Notes under the pieces: model-generated
Told to the model about the DNA's origin: nothing
Database searches by the model: none
The model's input: the letters and a program-made list of their open reading frames with translations, nothing else
Source: an uncultured Pseudomonadota bacterium
GTDB lineage: Bacteria; Pseudomonadota; Gammaproteobacteria; CAJXQU01
Length of the DNA stretch: 32,478 nucleotides
NCBI GenBank assembly: GCA_913058255.1
Contig: CAJXQU010000008.1
Location: 1 to 32,478, forward strand
Direction of reading: 5' to 3'
Shown: in pieces, positions 7,535 to 15,592 of the stretch
Position numbering within the stretch: the first letter of the stretch is position 1
How the letters are laid out: the number at the start of each line of letters is the position of its first letter
Position numbers and translations under genes: made by a program

Positions 7535-8248
7535 ATGGATAGAAAACTCCTTTCAACGTTACAAGCGAGAGCAACAGCATTGCTCGCAATAGTTCTGATG
7601 AGTGCCACACTCTCAACTCAAGCAAACACTATTAAAGTACACGTTCTCGATGCGAATAAATTACGACCTTTAAAGAATGTAGCTGTTTGCTTAGGTACAT
7701 CAGCAAACACGCACCAGTTCGGCGCCGTGCGTACTGATTCAAAAGGCTATGTGCATTTCTCTGAGCTACCAAAAACACCTTTATTATTAACGGTGTCAGG
7801 TTCTCAACATAGAGGAATCCAACGAGTAATCCCTGTGGTAAGCAATACAACACTTGTAAGGACCATTCACTTGCCACTCGGTGGACTTGGCCCTGTTTGT
7901 GATGCCCCACCTACTATTATTGATATTAAACCTGATGATTCGAAAAATAATAGTTTAAGAATTGCTGCCATCAACCTCGACAAAGGTCACATAACAACAC
8001 ACAGCCGTAGTGTCGTCTTAAGCCCTAGAATTTCTGGAACACCAACTCACTATCGAATGAGTGAAGACCCTACTTTTAAAGACTCTAAATGGATCAAATA
8101 TCAAAAAACACCACTTTTTACCTTGAGTTCAGGTGATGGCCGTAAACGTGTCTATTATCAAGTCAGAAAAGCAATTGAACTCGACACAGGCTCAATTCAA
8201 ACGACATCTAATGTAGCTAGTGACTGGATCACACTCAAAACTCAGTAG
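7535..8248 (+). CDS. Secreted protein with carboxypeptidase-regulatory-like beta domain, 237 aa
   Basis: The N-terminal signal peptide probably ends at STQA-NT (residues 1-30). Residues about 31-115 look like a carboxypeptidase regulatory-like (transthyretin-fold) domain: KVHVLDANKLRPLKNVAVCLG, a turn, then AVRTDSKGYVHFSELP. The C-terminal part (about 150-237) resembles Ig/fibronectin-like beta domains seen in exported proteins, with YRMSEDPTFKDSKWIKY, FTLSSGDGRKRVYYQVR and a final SDWITL strand. No catalytic residues are apparent; a surface-binding or structural role is possible but unproven. ATG at 7535 is preceded by GAGGG at good spacing. It appears monocistronic and ends about 50 bases before the long hairpin at 8297-8337. 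Confidence 0.65.
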   Translation: MDRKLLSTLQARATALLAIVLMSATLSTQANTIKVHVLDANKLRPLKNVAVCLGTSANTHQFGAVRTDSKGYVHFSELPKTPLLLTVSGSQHRGIQRVIPVVSNTTLVRTIHLPLGGLGPVCDAPPTIIDIKPDDSKNNSLRIAAINLDKGHITTHSRSVVLSPRISGTPTHYRMSEDPTFKDSKWIKYQKTPLFTLSSGDGRKRVYYQVRKAIELDTGSIQTTSNVASDWITLKTQ

Positions 8249-8274
8249 TCTCTTTACGAAACCAGCTCACTCAT

Positions 8275-8337
8275 TTATTACTCTGCACCTATTATTACTC
8301 TGCACCTATCGTTTTAGACAAACGATAGGTGCAGAGT
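8275..8337. repeat. Tandem 17-bp repeat running into an 18-bp perfect hairpin
   Basis: TTATTACTCTGCACCTAT occurs at 8275-8292 and again at 8292-8309. The second copy forms most of the left arm of a perfect inverted repeat: 8297-8314 pairs with 8320-8337 (18 bp) around the loop TAGAC. No T-tract follows on either strand, so it is not a textbook terminator. It could be a 3' mRNA-stabilising hairpin, a REP-like element or a protein-binding site. Confidence 0.8.
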
Positions 8338-8425
8338 CAAACAGCTACATTTGAAATTTGAGTACGTCATTTATTAAGCTAACTTCCCTTCCCGAATCAG
8401 TTTAGGTAAAGAACGAATACTAAAG

Positions 8426-8446
8426 AGGAGCTTTCTTCAGTATAAT
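8426..8446 (+). promoter_or_regulatory. -10 element immediately before the Sco gene
   Basis: A perfect TATAAT (8441-8446) ends 6 bases before the ATG at 8453, which would place transcription start at or very near the start codon. AGGAG at 8426-8430 lies 22 bases from the ATG, too far for normal use. No clear -35 is seen. Confidence 0.35.
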
Positions 8447-8452
8447 CAGCGG

Positions 8453-9106
8453 ATGAATTTCTTATCAAAAAAACCCGTCATCATTCTGATCGCACTCATA
8501 AGCCTTATTGCTGGTGCACTCTTCTCTCAAAAGTTTAAATCCCCCGACACTGTTGCGCTCACACAGTCGCAAACCGGTATTCGTGGAATGCTTTGGCCTA
8601 ATCCCAAAACAATGACTGAATTTGAGCTCACCGATCAGGACAATCAACCTTTCAAACTTAATAATTTAAAAGGCCAATGGTCAATGATGTTTTTTGGCTA
8701 CACACATTGCCCTGATGTATGTCCCACTACAATGGCTTTACTGAACTCAATCGTTAAAGAGATACCACCTGAAAGGCAACCAGAAATTATTTTCGTTTCA
8801 GTCGATCCTGACAGAGATACTCATGAAAAACTGAAAGACTATATTACCTACTTCAACTCTGATTTTAAGGGCATTACTGGAACAGAACAAAACCTTGCTG
8901 TGCTAACCAAACAATTAGGGATCTTGACGCAAAAAATCCCTGATCAAAATTCAGCTGATGGAAGTGACTATATTATGGATCACTCAGCAGCCATTTTATT
9001 GTTCAACCCTAATGCAAAAATGATTGGGATTTTTTCTAGTCCTCATGATAAAGCAGATATAAAAAACCGTTATCTAGCGATCCGAGATTTTGTCGAAAAA
9101 CAATAA
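8453..9106 (+). CDS. SCO1/SenC copper chaperone
   Basis: Membrane-anchored, periplasm-facing thioredoxin-fold protein that delivers copper to, or reduces, the CuA centre of cytochrome c oxidase. It has 217 residues with an N-terminal anchor (about 8-25). The metal site is complete: Cys86 and Cys90 in GYTHCPDVCP and His177 in IMDHSAAILLF. FVSVDPDRDT is the usual second motif. The PCuAC gene follows after about 20 bases, forming a copper-delivery pair often seen together. No oxidase subunit genes are in the window. Confidence 0.92.
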   Translation: MNFLSKKPVIILIALISLIAGALFSQKFKSPDTVALTQSQTGIRGMLWPNPKTMTEFELTDQDNQPFKLNNLKGQWSMMFFGYTHCPDVCPTTMALLNSIVKEIPPERQPEIIFVSVDPDRDTHEKLKDYITYFNSDFKGITGTEQNLAVLTKQLGILTQKIPDQNSADGSDYIMDHSAAILLFNPNAKMIGIFSSPHDKADIKNRYLAIRDFVEKQ

Positions 9107-9125
9107 TAAAAATCGAATAGAGAAC

Positions 9126-9566
9126 ATGAAAAAAATACCGTTACTGATAAACGCTTTACTCATTCCTTTTTTAGCTTGGTCGGCACATGCTCAACCCATC
9201 ATCACGGCTGAAAAAATTTGGATTAGAGAAGCTCCTCCAACAATCGATGTATTAGCCGCCTATATGACATTGCATAACCCTACGGATCAAGATATCACCT
9301 TGATCTGCGTAAAAAGCCCAGCCTTTACAGACATCATGTTTCATAAGACAGAAATCGTAAATGATATCGCTAAAATGCGGCATGCCGATGAAATTATTAT
9401 TCCAGCACACACCAGCTTTGACCTTGCTCCTGGAGGTTTCCATATGATGTTGATGGGTAAAAAATATCAACTGAAAAAAGGCGATGAAGTTGAACTCACT
9501 TTAATCTTCAAAAAAATAAATAATAAAAAAATTATCGCTACAGTAAAAAAGTCCATTACTGACTAA
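9126..9566 (+). CDS. PCuAC-type periplasmic copper chaperone
   Basis: Periplasmic Cu(I) carrier of the PCuA(C)/DUF461 family that works with Sco proteins to load the CuA centre of cytochrome oxidase. ATG at 9126 (MKKIPLL) gives a clean signal peptide ending AHA-QP near residue 22 and has AGAG just upstream; the in-frame ATG at 9090 lies inside the Sco gene and is rejected. The copper ligands match the family pattern: MFHK, then KMRH 11 residues on, then FHMMLMG. LMGKKYQLKKGDEVELTLIF is the usual C-terminal segment. It is probably co-transcribed with the preceding Sco gene. Confidence 0.92.
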   Translation: MKKIPLLINALLIPFLAWSAHAQPIITAEKIWIREAPPTIDVLAAYMTLHNPTDQDITLICVKSPAFTDIMFHKTEIVNDIAKMRHADEIIIPAHTSFDLAPGGFHMMLMGKKYQLKKGDEVELTLIFKKINNKKIIATVKKSITD

Positions 9567-9608
9567 GCAATATTCCCTTCTTTTTAGATTTCAATAGAAC
9601 ATGTATTC

Positions 9609-10466
9609 ATGAAAATTATTGATCCAATTTTTATTCTGTTACAACGAGTCATTCCTCAACATTGGCTTTCTAACCAGATGTATAAACTAATGCGTTGTGA
9701 AAATGTTTTGATCAAAAATTTTCTGATCAACATGATTATAAAACAATACAAAGTGGATATGTCGATCGCCCTTGAGCAGGATATAAATAACTTCAGCCAT
9801 TTTAATAATTTTTTTGTACGTGAACTAAAAACAGAAGCGCGACCTTTTGCAACACAAGAGAATTCGATTGCATCACCTGTCGATGGTGCCGTCAGTCAAG
9901 TAGGTTCAATCGAAAATAAACAATTATTTCAAGCGAAAGGGAAAAGTTTTTCATTAAGTAGCCTGCTTGCTAATGATCGCGACCTAGTTGAAAAATTCTC
10001 TAATGGTTATTTTTCAACACTCTACCTTTCTCCGCGTGATTATCATCGCATCCATATGCCCATTGATGGCACTCTAAAAAAAATGGTTTATGTGCCAGGC
10101 GATCTTTTTGCTGTTAACCAGCGCACGGTAGAAAATGTTGAGAATCTTTTTGCAAGAAACGAACGTACCATCTGTATTTTTGAAACGAAACTTGGTCCGA
10201 TGGCGATGATTTTAGTCGGTGCCATCTTCGTTGGCAGCATGGAAACCGTCTGGCATCAAGGCACTATTACTCCGCCCTATGGCAAGAAGGTTCAGTTTTG
10301 GGATTATGATGGCAGTCTGAGCTTGAAAAAGGGAGAGGAAATGGGGCGTTTTAATATGGGCTCAACGGTGGTTCTTTTATTCGGTAAGAATCAAATGAGT
10401 TGGCTTGAACAGCTTCAATCAGGTTTACCGCTAAAAATGGGCGAGCAGATCGGCACAGCAGCATAA
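9609..10466 (+). CDS. psd: Phosphatidylserine decarboxylase proenzyme
   Basis: Makes phosphatidylethanolamine from phosphatidylserine at the inner membrane and self-cleaves to form a pyruvoyl group. It has 285 residues. The autocleavage site is GST at 251-253 (Ser252 becomes the pyruvoyl) in NMGSTVVLLF, where most bacterial enzymes have LGST. The charge-relay residues are present: Asp92 in SPVDG and His149 in SPRDYHRIHMP. HQGTITPP and FVGSMETVWHQG are family motifs. It follows the PCuAC gene by 42 bases and may share its transcript. A 6-bp hairpin (10457-10477) spans the stop codon. Confidence 0.96.
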   Translation: MKIIDPIFILLQRVIPQHWLSNQMYKLMRCENVLIKNFLINMIIKQYKVDMSIALEQDINNFSHFNNFFVRELKTEARPFATQENSIASPVDGAVSQVGSIENKQLFQAKGKSFSLSSLLANDRDLVEKFSNGYFSTLYLSPRDYHRIHMPIDGTLKKMVYVPGDLFAVNQRTVENVENLFARNERTICIFETKLGPMAMILVGAIFVGSMETVWHQGTITPPYGKKVQFWDYDGSLSLKKGEEMGRFNMGSTVVLLFGKNQMSWLEQLQSGLPLKMGEQIGTAA

Positions 10467-10516
10467 TTGAAGCTGCTCTTACTTAGTTTACTGGAGAAAA
10501 AAGTCCGACGAATAAA

Positions 10517-11140
10517 TCAGATCGCGTAGTGCAAACCACATTCACGATGAGACAAGACTTTAGTTGGATCAAAATAATCAACTTCTGTCGGCAAGTCATT
10601 TTCGTAGAGATAACCTTCAAGATCAATCTCGGTCCAATTAAACAAAGGTGCCACTTTATAAACACCACGTTTAGACAAGGTAACGATATCTAAAGACTGA
10701 CGAAATTCTGTTTGGTCTTTTCTGATCCCCGTCAACCAAACTTCTGGCTGCAAATCATCAAACGCACGGCTAAATGGCTCTAGCTTAACCTGTCGTGTGA
10801 ATTCCTCATGCAGTTCATCACCGACATCAGGCACCCCCCCCATAATCGAGTCACGACGTGCTGAGGTCATTTCAGGTGTGTAAATTTTCATGTTCAAGCT
10901 AAGCTGCTTGATCAACTTTTCGGCAAACAAATAGGTAGGCTTTGTATTGTAACCATGATCAGCCCACAATACCGGTGTGTCAGATTTTTGCTGAGTGACC
11001 AAGTGAAGAAGTGCCGCAGAGTGAGGACCAAATTTAGTCGTCACTATTAACTTACGATTCTGCTCAATCGCCCATTGGACAATTTCCACAGGTGATTTAT
11101 CCTTCAGCTCAGCGTTAACTTTTTCGAGATCTATCGTCAC
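10517..11140 (-). CDS. Divergent short CysH-like PAPS reductase family protein
   Basis: Member of the adenine-nucleotide alpha-hydrolase (PP-loop) CysH family, which reduces phosphoadenylyl sulfate to sulfite with thioredoxin. The catalytic cysteine is kept as Cys201 in HRECGLH close to the C-terminus. There are no CysCys pairs for an iron-sulfur cluster, so it belongs with PAPS-type rather than APS-type enzymes. It is 207 residues versus about 244 in E. coli and lacks much of the segment before the catalytic motif. The usual SSSFG PP-loop reads TTKFGPHSA, and the DTGY..PET motif reads ADHGYNTKPT. PAPS reduction is likely but altered specificity is possible. Convergent with psd, divergent from ttcA. 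Confidence 0.75.
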   Translation of the reverse strand: MTIDLEKVNAELKDKSPVEIVQWAIEQNRKLIVTTKFGPHSAALLHLVTQQKSDTPVLWADHGYNTKPTYLFAEKLIKQLSLNMKIYTPEMTSARRDSIMGGVPDVGDELHEEFTRQVKLEPFSRAFDDLQPEVWLTGIRKDQTEFRQSLDIVTLSKRGVYKVAPLFNWTEIDLEGYLYENDLPTEVDYFDPTKVLSHRECGLHYAI

Positions 11141-11166
11141 AATATTTGTTCACTGTCTTTACGTTT

Positions 11167-11192
11167 ACTAATAATATTAGTTGTTAATAACA
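11167..11192. promoter_or_regulatory. Two adjacent palindromes in the cysH-ttcA intergenic region
   Basis: ACTAATA-A-TATTAGT (11167-11181) is directly followed by TGTTA-A-TAACA (11182-11192). Both are perfect with a central A. They lie about 27 bases upstream of the CysH-like gene's start and about 113 bases before ttcA, where an operator would sit. Confidence 0.45.
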
Positions 11193-11304
11193 TTTAGATA
11201 TAACCAACACGGTTAATATGCCTATAATTTCATATTTTCCACTTTCGATAAAGTTTTATATCGGCTAGATTTACCTTTTTATAGGATTATTTAAGAATAT
11301 AGAT

Positions 11305-12168
11305 ATGCCACAAGACATAAAAAAACAAACGTTAGAGTTCAATAAACTGCATAAACGCCTACGTAGAAACGTCGGGCAGGCGATTGCTGACTACAACATG
11401 ATCGAAGATGGTGACAAAATCATGGTCTGTTTGTCAGGCGGCAAAGACTCCTACACCATGCTCGATATTCTGCTCAACATGCAGCGCACTGCGCCGATCT
11501 CATTCGAGCTTGTCGCTGTGAATCTTGATCAGAAACAACCTGGTTTCCCAGAACATGTTTTGCCCGAATACCTTGAAGAACTCGGAGTTCAGTTTCATAT
11601 CATCGAGGAAGACACTTACAGCGTCGTTAAACGGGTTATTCCAGAAGGCAAAACTACTTGTGGGCTGTGCTCACGAATGCGTCGCGGCAACCTCTATAGC
11701 TACGCTGAAGAACAGGGGTTTACAAAAATAGCCCTGGGGCACCATCGTGACGACATTATCGAAACCGTTTTTCTCAACATGTTCCATGGTGGCACATTAA
11801 AAGCTATGCCGCCGAAGCTGAAAAGTGATAACGGTAAACACATTGTCATTCGTCCAATGGCTTATGCTACTGAAAAAGACATTATCACTTATTCTGAAAT
11901 TAAAGGATTCCCGATCATCCCTTGCAATCTCTGTGGCGCACAAGATCATCTACAACGTGTTGCGATCAAGGGTATGTTAAATCAGTGGTCAAAAGTCCCC
12001 GGTAGAATCGAGAATATTTTTCGCAGCTTACAAAACGTCAAACCATCGCACTTGATGGATACCGATCTGTTTCCTTTTACAGAACTAGCTCAAGATAATG
12101 CTGCAGATCTACCTTTGGAAACCACCGATCAGAATGTGGTTAAGATTAGTTTTAATGAGAACACATAA
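11305..12168 (+). CDS. ttcA: tRNA 2-thiocytidine(32) synthetase TtcA
   Basis: ATP- and iron-sulfur-dependent enzyme that thiolates cytidine 32 of tRNA in the cytoplasm. It has 287 residues. The PP-loop is CLSGGKDS (42-49). The cluster-binding cysteines are Cys119 and Cys122 ([12 protein letters not shown]) and Cys207 in PCNLCG; Cys210 is adjacent. ALGHHRDD and FLNMFHGG are TtcA motifs. The start at 11305 is the first ATG in frame and gives the usual N-terminus. It is transcribed away from the CysH-like gene. Confidence 0.96.
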   Translation: MPQDIKKQTLEFNKLHKRLRRNVGQAIADYNMIEDGDKIMVCLSGGKDSYTMLDILLNMQRTAPISFELVAVNLDQKQPGFPEHVLPEYLEELGVQFHIIEEDTYSVVKRVIPEGKTTCGLCSRMRRGNLYSYAEEQGFTKIALGHHRDDIIETVFLNMFHGGTLKAMPPKLKSDNGKHIVIRPMAYATEKDIITYSEIKGFPIIPCNLCGAQDHLQRVAIKGMLNQWSKVPGRIENIFRSLQNVKPSHLMDTDLFPFTELAQDNAADLPLETTDQNVVKISFNENT

Positions 12169-12439
12169 CGAATTAAAAGACATGCTTCTAGATATTCGAG
12201 AAAACGAATTCTTGCGCCGTTTGAAGACCAAGCTCCAATGTTGCAAACGTTTCATCACAGCCAGAGATAGCAGCTTGCCTCGCTATGCGATCTCACGCTA
12301 GTTCTCCCTGTCACGACAGGTTTAAACTCCAGCATGAACCCAAAATGTGTTTGCGATCAATAAAATGCTGCAAACAATCTCATTCTTCATCTAAACTCTC
12401 TCTTATGTTTTTCATCACAAATGACAAGGTTAATAGAAA
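12169..12439 (+). other. ttcA-dsbA intergenic stretch
   Basis: No convincing gene. A basic reading frame (start inside ttcA, end 12301) carries a coding-looking 40-residue tail, MLLDIRENEFLRRL and on, but it has no ribosome site and I do not recognise it. CCTGTC-AC-GACAGG (12307-12320) followed by TTT could be a weak terminator for ttcA. Confidence 0.4.
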
Positions 12440-13069
12440 ATGAAAAGTACGCTTTATTATGTCCTCGATCCTATGTGTTGTTGGTGCTGGGGTTTTCGGC
12501 CTGTTTTTACAGAATTATTAAAACTGCTACCCAAACAGGTTGAGGTAAAATATATCATGGGTGGACTTGCCGCTGACTCGGATCAACCCATGCCTCCTGA
12601 AACGCAAGCTTATATCCAAGAGCAATGGCGTTTAGTGACTGAAAAAACCGGGGCTGAGTTCAACTGGGATTACTGGACAATTTGTCAACCGCGTCGTTCG
12701 ACTTATCCAGCCTGTCGTGCTGTGATTGCAGCAGGCTTACAAGGGAATGAAAATATCCCGAAAATGATTTTAGCCATTCAAACAGCCTATTATTTGCAGG
12801 CACAAAACCCGTCAGATCTTGAAACACACGTCTTGCTAGCCAAAGAACTTGGCCTCGACATCACTCAGTTTAAGCAAGATCTGACTACCCCAGAAGTTGA
12901 AGACTTGTTACAAAAAGACTTCAAGAATCGTCGCAGGTTAGCAGTAAGTAGTTTTCCTACGGTATTGTTGGAATCTACTGATGGTCTACATTTTATTGCC
13001 CAAGGCGATGATTCTCTGGAGAATATTAAGAAACGTATGCAGGCATGTTCTTTGCTTAATGAACTTTAA
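12440..13069 (+). CDS. DsbA/FrnE-family thioredoxin-fold oxidoreductase
   Basis: A cytoplasmic protein of 209 residues with no signal peptide. The N-terminal thioredoxin strand YYVLDPMCCWCWGF carries a CxxC active site (Cys13-Cys-Trp-Cys16); most relatives have CSWC here, so the second cysteine at position 14 is unusual. An inserted helical domain (about 60-165) includes the FNWDYW and YPACRAV segments typical of DsbA-like FrnE proteins. The cis-Pro loop is AVSSFPTVLL (about 170-180). Likely a dithiol-disulfide oxidoreductase of unknown substrate. ATG at 12440 has no strong Shine-Dalgarno sequence; AAGG lies 12-15 bases upstream. Confidence 0.85.
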   Translation: MKSTLYYVLDPMCCWCWGFRPVFTELLKLLPKQVEVKYIMGGLAADSDQPMPPETQAYIQEQWRLVTEKTGAEFNWDYWTICQPRRSTYPACRAVIAAGLQGNENIPKMILAIQTAYYLQAQNPSDLETHVLLAKELGLDITQFKQDLTTPEVEDLLQKDFKNRRRLAVSSFPTVLLESTDGLHFIAQGDDSLENIKKRMQACSLLNEL

Positions 13070-13110
13070 GAACCTTAATAAAAAGTTCAAAAAACTGGGA
13101 ATATACCGAA

Positions 13111-13911
13111 ATGAGTCTAGAAATTAGCGATCTTGCGATCTTGCTCGTAGAACCTTCTGATACGCAACTAAAAATGATCAAAAAACATTTAAATGAAGAT
13201 GGTGTTGGTCAAGTGTCAGGGGCCTCTTCAGGCGAGCAAGCACTTCAGGATATGCGTAAATACGAGCCAGATCTTGTTATCAGTAGCATGTATTTACCCG
13301 ATATGACAGCAATTGATCTGGTCACTACTATGCGTAGCGATGAGGAGCTTGATCATATTCCTTTCATGTTAATCTCTAGTGAGACTCGCTTTGAACATAC
13401 CGATCCTATTCGTCAAGCTGGTGTCGTAGCGATTCTTCCTAAACCGTTTAATCATGCTGATTTAAGTTTGGCCTTGCGTGCATCCTTGGAGCACATTGAC
13501 CCCGATGAGATTGTTTTAAATAATTATGATGTCGATGATCTAAGTGTGCTAGTCGTCGATGACAGCGCCACAGCTAGACGCCATATATCGAGAATCCTCA
13601 ATAATCTGGGCATTGAAAAGCTGACCATGGCAGAGAATGGTAAAGATGCAATCGAAAAATTCTCCGAAAATAAATTTGATCTTATTGTTACTGACTTCAA
13701 CATGCCTGAAATGGACGGGCAAGAACTCATTGAATATATTCGTAATGATATTGGAGATACCTACATACCCATTCTCATGGTCACTAGTGAGAATGATGAG
13801 TCGCGGCTTGCCAATGTGCAACAAGCAGGCGTATCAGCCATACTCGATAAACCGTTTGATCCATCGAGTATAAAGCAGATACTCTATCAAGCGCTCGAAG
13901 AGACCGTATAA
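13111..13911 (+). CDS. Tandem-receiver response regulator without output domain
   Basis: Two CheY-like receiver domains in 266 residues and nothing else. The second (about 144-264) is intact: Asp150-Asp151, phospho-acceptor Asp195 in LIVTDFNMPEMDG, Thr225 and Lys247. The first (about 8-128) is degenerate: the acidic pair reads VEPSD, and the acceptor position is Ser59 in DLVISSMYLPDM; Lys111 is kept. It can therefore receive phosphate only on the second domain, and the first probably serves for binding or dimerisation. No histidine kinase is nearby. It follows the dsbA-like gene by 41 bases and could share its transcript. Confidence 0.9.
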   Translation: MSLEISDLAILLVEPSDTQLKMIKKHLNEDGVGQVSGASSGEQALQDMRKYEPDLVISSMYLPDMTAIDLVTTMRSDEELDHIPFMLISSETRFEHTDPIRQAGVVAILPKPFNHADLSLALRASLEHIDPDEIVLNNYDVDDLSVLVVDDSATARRHISRILNNLGIEKLTMAENGKDAIEKFSENKFDLIVTDFNMPEMDGQELIEYIRNDIGDTYIPILMVTSENDESRLANVQQAGVSAILDKPFDPSSIKQILYQALEETV

Positions 13912-14020
13912 TAGTTATGAGCAACTGACGGCTTTAGCCACCCTCTTACGTAGAAAACGAACAGAGCTAAAGGGTCACCCAAATAACATCTTGCTATTTA
14001 AATAAAAATCTGCGTGAGTT

Positions 14021-14050
14021 TTAACGCAATCTTTCTAGATGCGTTATAAT
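14021..14050 (+). promoter_or_regulatory. Sigma-70-like promoter for icd
   Basis: A perfect -10 TATAAT at 14045-14050 is preceded at about 18 bases by TTAACG (4 of 6 to TTGACA). It would give a leader of about 125 bases before icd. Confidence 0.5.
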
Positions 14051-14182
14051 CACAGAAGTTGTGGGAAGCCGCCACTTTTTAAAACAACAAATGATAAGAG
14101 CTAATTCTTATTTATTAGTTTATTTTCAATGCTTTATGCTACACCCTATCTATTTTAAAGAAAGAAAAAACTAACGAGGACA

Positions 14183-15481
14183 ATGATCTTGACTGATACA
14201 AATACACCATCCCAAGGTAGTAAAATTTCCATTTCAAATGGCATTCTAAACGTGCCAGATGAACCTATTATCCCTTTTATCGAAGGTGATGGAATTGGTC
14301 CTGATGTTTGGCGAGCCGCAGTTAGAGTTTTAGACGCTGCCGTTGAAAAATCTTATGCTGGTAAACGCAAAATCCATTGGATGGAAGTTCTTGCTGGCGA
14401 AAAGGCCAACATGGAAACAGGCAGCTGGCTTCCAGAAGAAACGCTCGATGCCTGTCGAGAATATTTAGTTTCGATCAAAGGCCCACTTACAACCCCTATC
14501 GGTGGCGGAATTCGCTCACTCAACGTAGCATTACGTCAAATCTTAGACTTATATGTTTGCTTACGTCCCGTTCGCTGGTATGAAGGTGTTCCTTCTCCAG
14601 TGAAGAAACCTGAATTAATCGACATGGTTATCTTTCGTGAAAATACTGAAGATATTTATGCTGGTATCGAATTTGAAGAAGGCTCAGAAGATAACAAACG
14701 CTTCTTAGATATTATGGAAAAAGAGTTTCCAAACTATTACCAAAAAATTCGTTTCCCAGCCACATCAGGGATCGGTATTAAACCCATCTCTAAGGATGGT
14801 ACTGAGCGATTGATCAGAGCTGCAATTAAGTATGCTATTGAGAATGATCGTAAGAGCTTAACCATCGTGCATAAAGGTAACATCATGAAGTTCACAGAGG
14901 GTGCTTTCCGTAACTGGGGCTACCAACTGGCTGAAACTGAATTTGCAGATCAAACGTACACATGGGATCAATGGGAGCAAACCAAAGCTGATAAAGGCGG
15001 CGATGCTGCAAATACTGAGCAAGAAGCCGCATTAGCATCAGGTAAAGTACTTGTGAAAGATGCAATAGCAGATATCACATTGCAACAAGTACTCACTCGC
15101 CCAACTGACTTTGATGTAATCGCTACAATGAACCTCAATGGTGATTACCTATCTGATGCACTCGCTGCACAGGTTGGCGGGATCGGTATAGCACCCGGAG
15201 GCAATATTAATTATGACACGGGCCATGCCATCTTCGAAGCCACACACGGCACAGCACCAAAATACGCTGGGCAAGATAAAGTCAACCCTGGTTCATTACT
15301 CCTTTCTGGTGAAATGATGCTACGTTATTTGGGTTGGACAGAGGCGGCTGACATCATTATTAAAGCAATGGATAAAACGATTGCAGATAAAACGGTTACT
15401 TATGATTTCGCACGTTTGATGGAAGGTGCAACTGAAGTCAAATGTAGTGAATTTGGTGATGCCTTAATCGCTAATTTGTAG
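14183..15481 (+). CDS. icd: NADP-dependent isocitrate dehydrogenase
   Basis: TCA-cycle enzyme converting isocitrate to 2-oxoglutarate, E. coli-type homodimer. It has 432 residues. The regulatory phosphorylation site is Ser112 in [13 protein letters not shown], the target of AceK encoded next. [12 protein letters not shown] is the N-terminal nucleotide strand; [16 protein letters not shown] and [16 protein letters not shown] mark substrate binding and NADP preference (Lys-Tyr). Two starts are possible: ATG at 14183, only 3 bases after GAGG, or TTG at 14189 with ideal spacing. The N-terminus is therefore uncertain by two residues. It is followed by aceK, so activity is probably switched for glyoxylate-shunt flux. 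Confidence 0.97.
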   Translation: MILTDTNTPSQGSKISISNGILNVPDEPIIPFIEGDGIGPDVWRAAVRVLDAAVEKSYAGKRKIHWMEVLAGEKANMETGSWLPEETLDACREYLVSIKGPLTTPIGGGIRSLNVALRQILDLYVCLRPVRWYEGVPSPVKKPELIDMVIFRENTEDIYAGIEFEEGSEDNKRFLDIMEKEFPNYYQKIRFPATSGIGIKPISKDGTERLIRAAIKYAIENDRKSLTIVHKGNIMKFTEGAFRNWGYQLAETEFADQTYTWDQWEQTKADKGGDAANTEQEAALASGKVLVKDAIADITLQQVLTRPTDFDVIATMNLNGDYLSDALAAQVGGIGIAPGGNINYDTGHAIFEATHGTAPKYAGQDKVNPGSLLLSGEMMLRYLGWTEAADIIIKAMDKTIADKTVTYDFARLMEGATEVKCSEFGDALIANL

Positions 15482-15512
15482 TTACTTAAAGGGATCTCTG
15501 ATTAAGTCATTC

Positions 15513-15526
15513 TTGATCACGATCAA
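15513..15526. promoter_or_regulatory. FNR/ANR-type box upstream of aceK
   Basis: TTGATCACGATCAA is a perfect match to the FNR-family consensus TTGAT-N4-ATCAA. It is centred about 73 bases before the aceK ATG, after the icd stop. AT-rich -10-like sequence (TATATT, 15545-15550) lies at a distance that could fit activation. Confidence 0.6.
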
Positions 15527-15546
15527 TATATTGGCCTTAAGTATTA

Positions 15547-15563
15547 TATTGAAACTCAATATA
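15547..15563. repeat. Small inverted repeat before aceK
   Basis: ATATTG, 5 bases, CAATAT. A short AT-rich palindrome between the FNR-type box and aceK; it could be part of the promoter or a second protein-binding site. Confidence 0.35.
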
Positions 15564-15592
15564 TCGTGAAGACTTAATCGGAGAAGCCTGTA

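Noticed and set aside
12098-12301. 67-residue plus-strand ORF overlapping the end of ttcA
   Set aside because: Starts inside ttcA in another frame, no ribosome site, no recognisable family; treated as intergenic.
13932-13976. CTTTAGC/GCTAAAG inverted repeat after the response-regulator gene
   Set aside because: Only 7 bp with a loop near 30 bases and no T-run; not convincing as a terminator.
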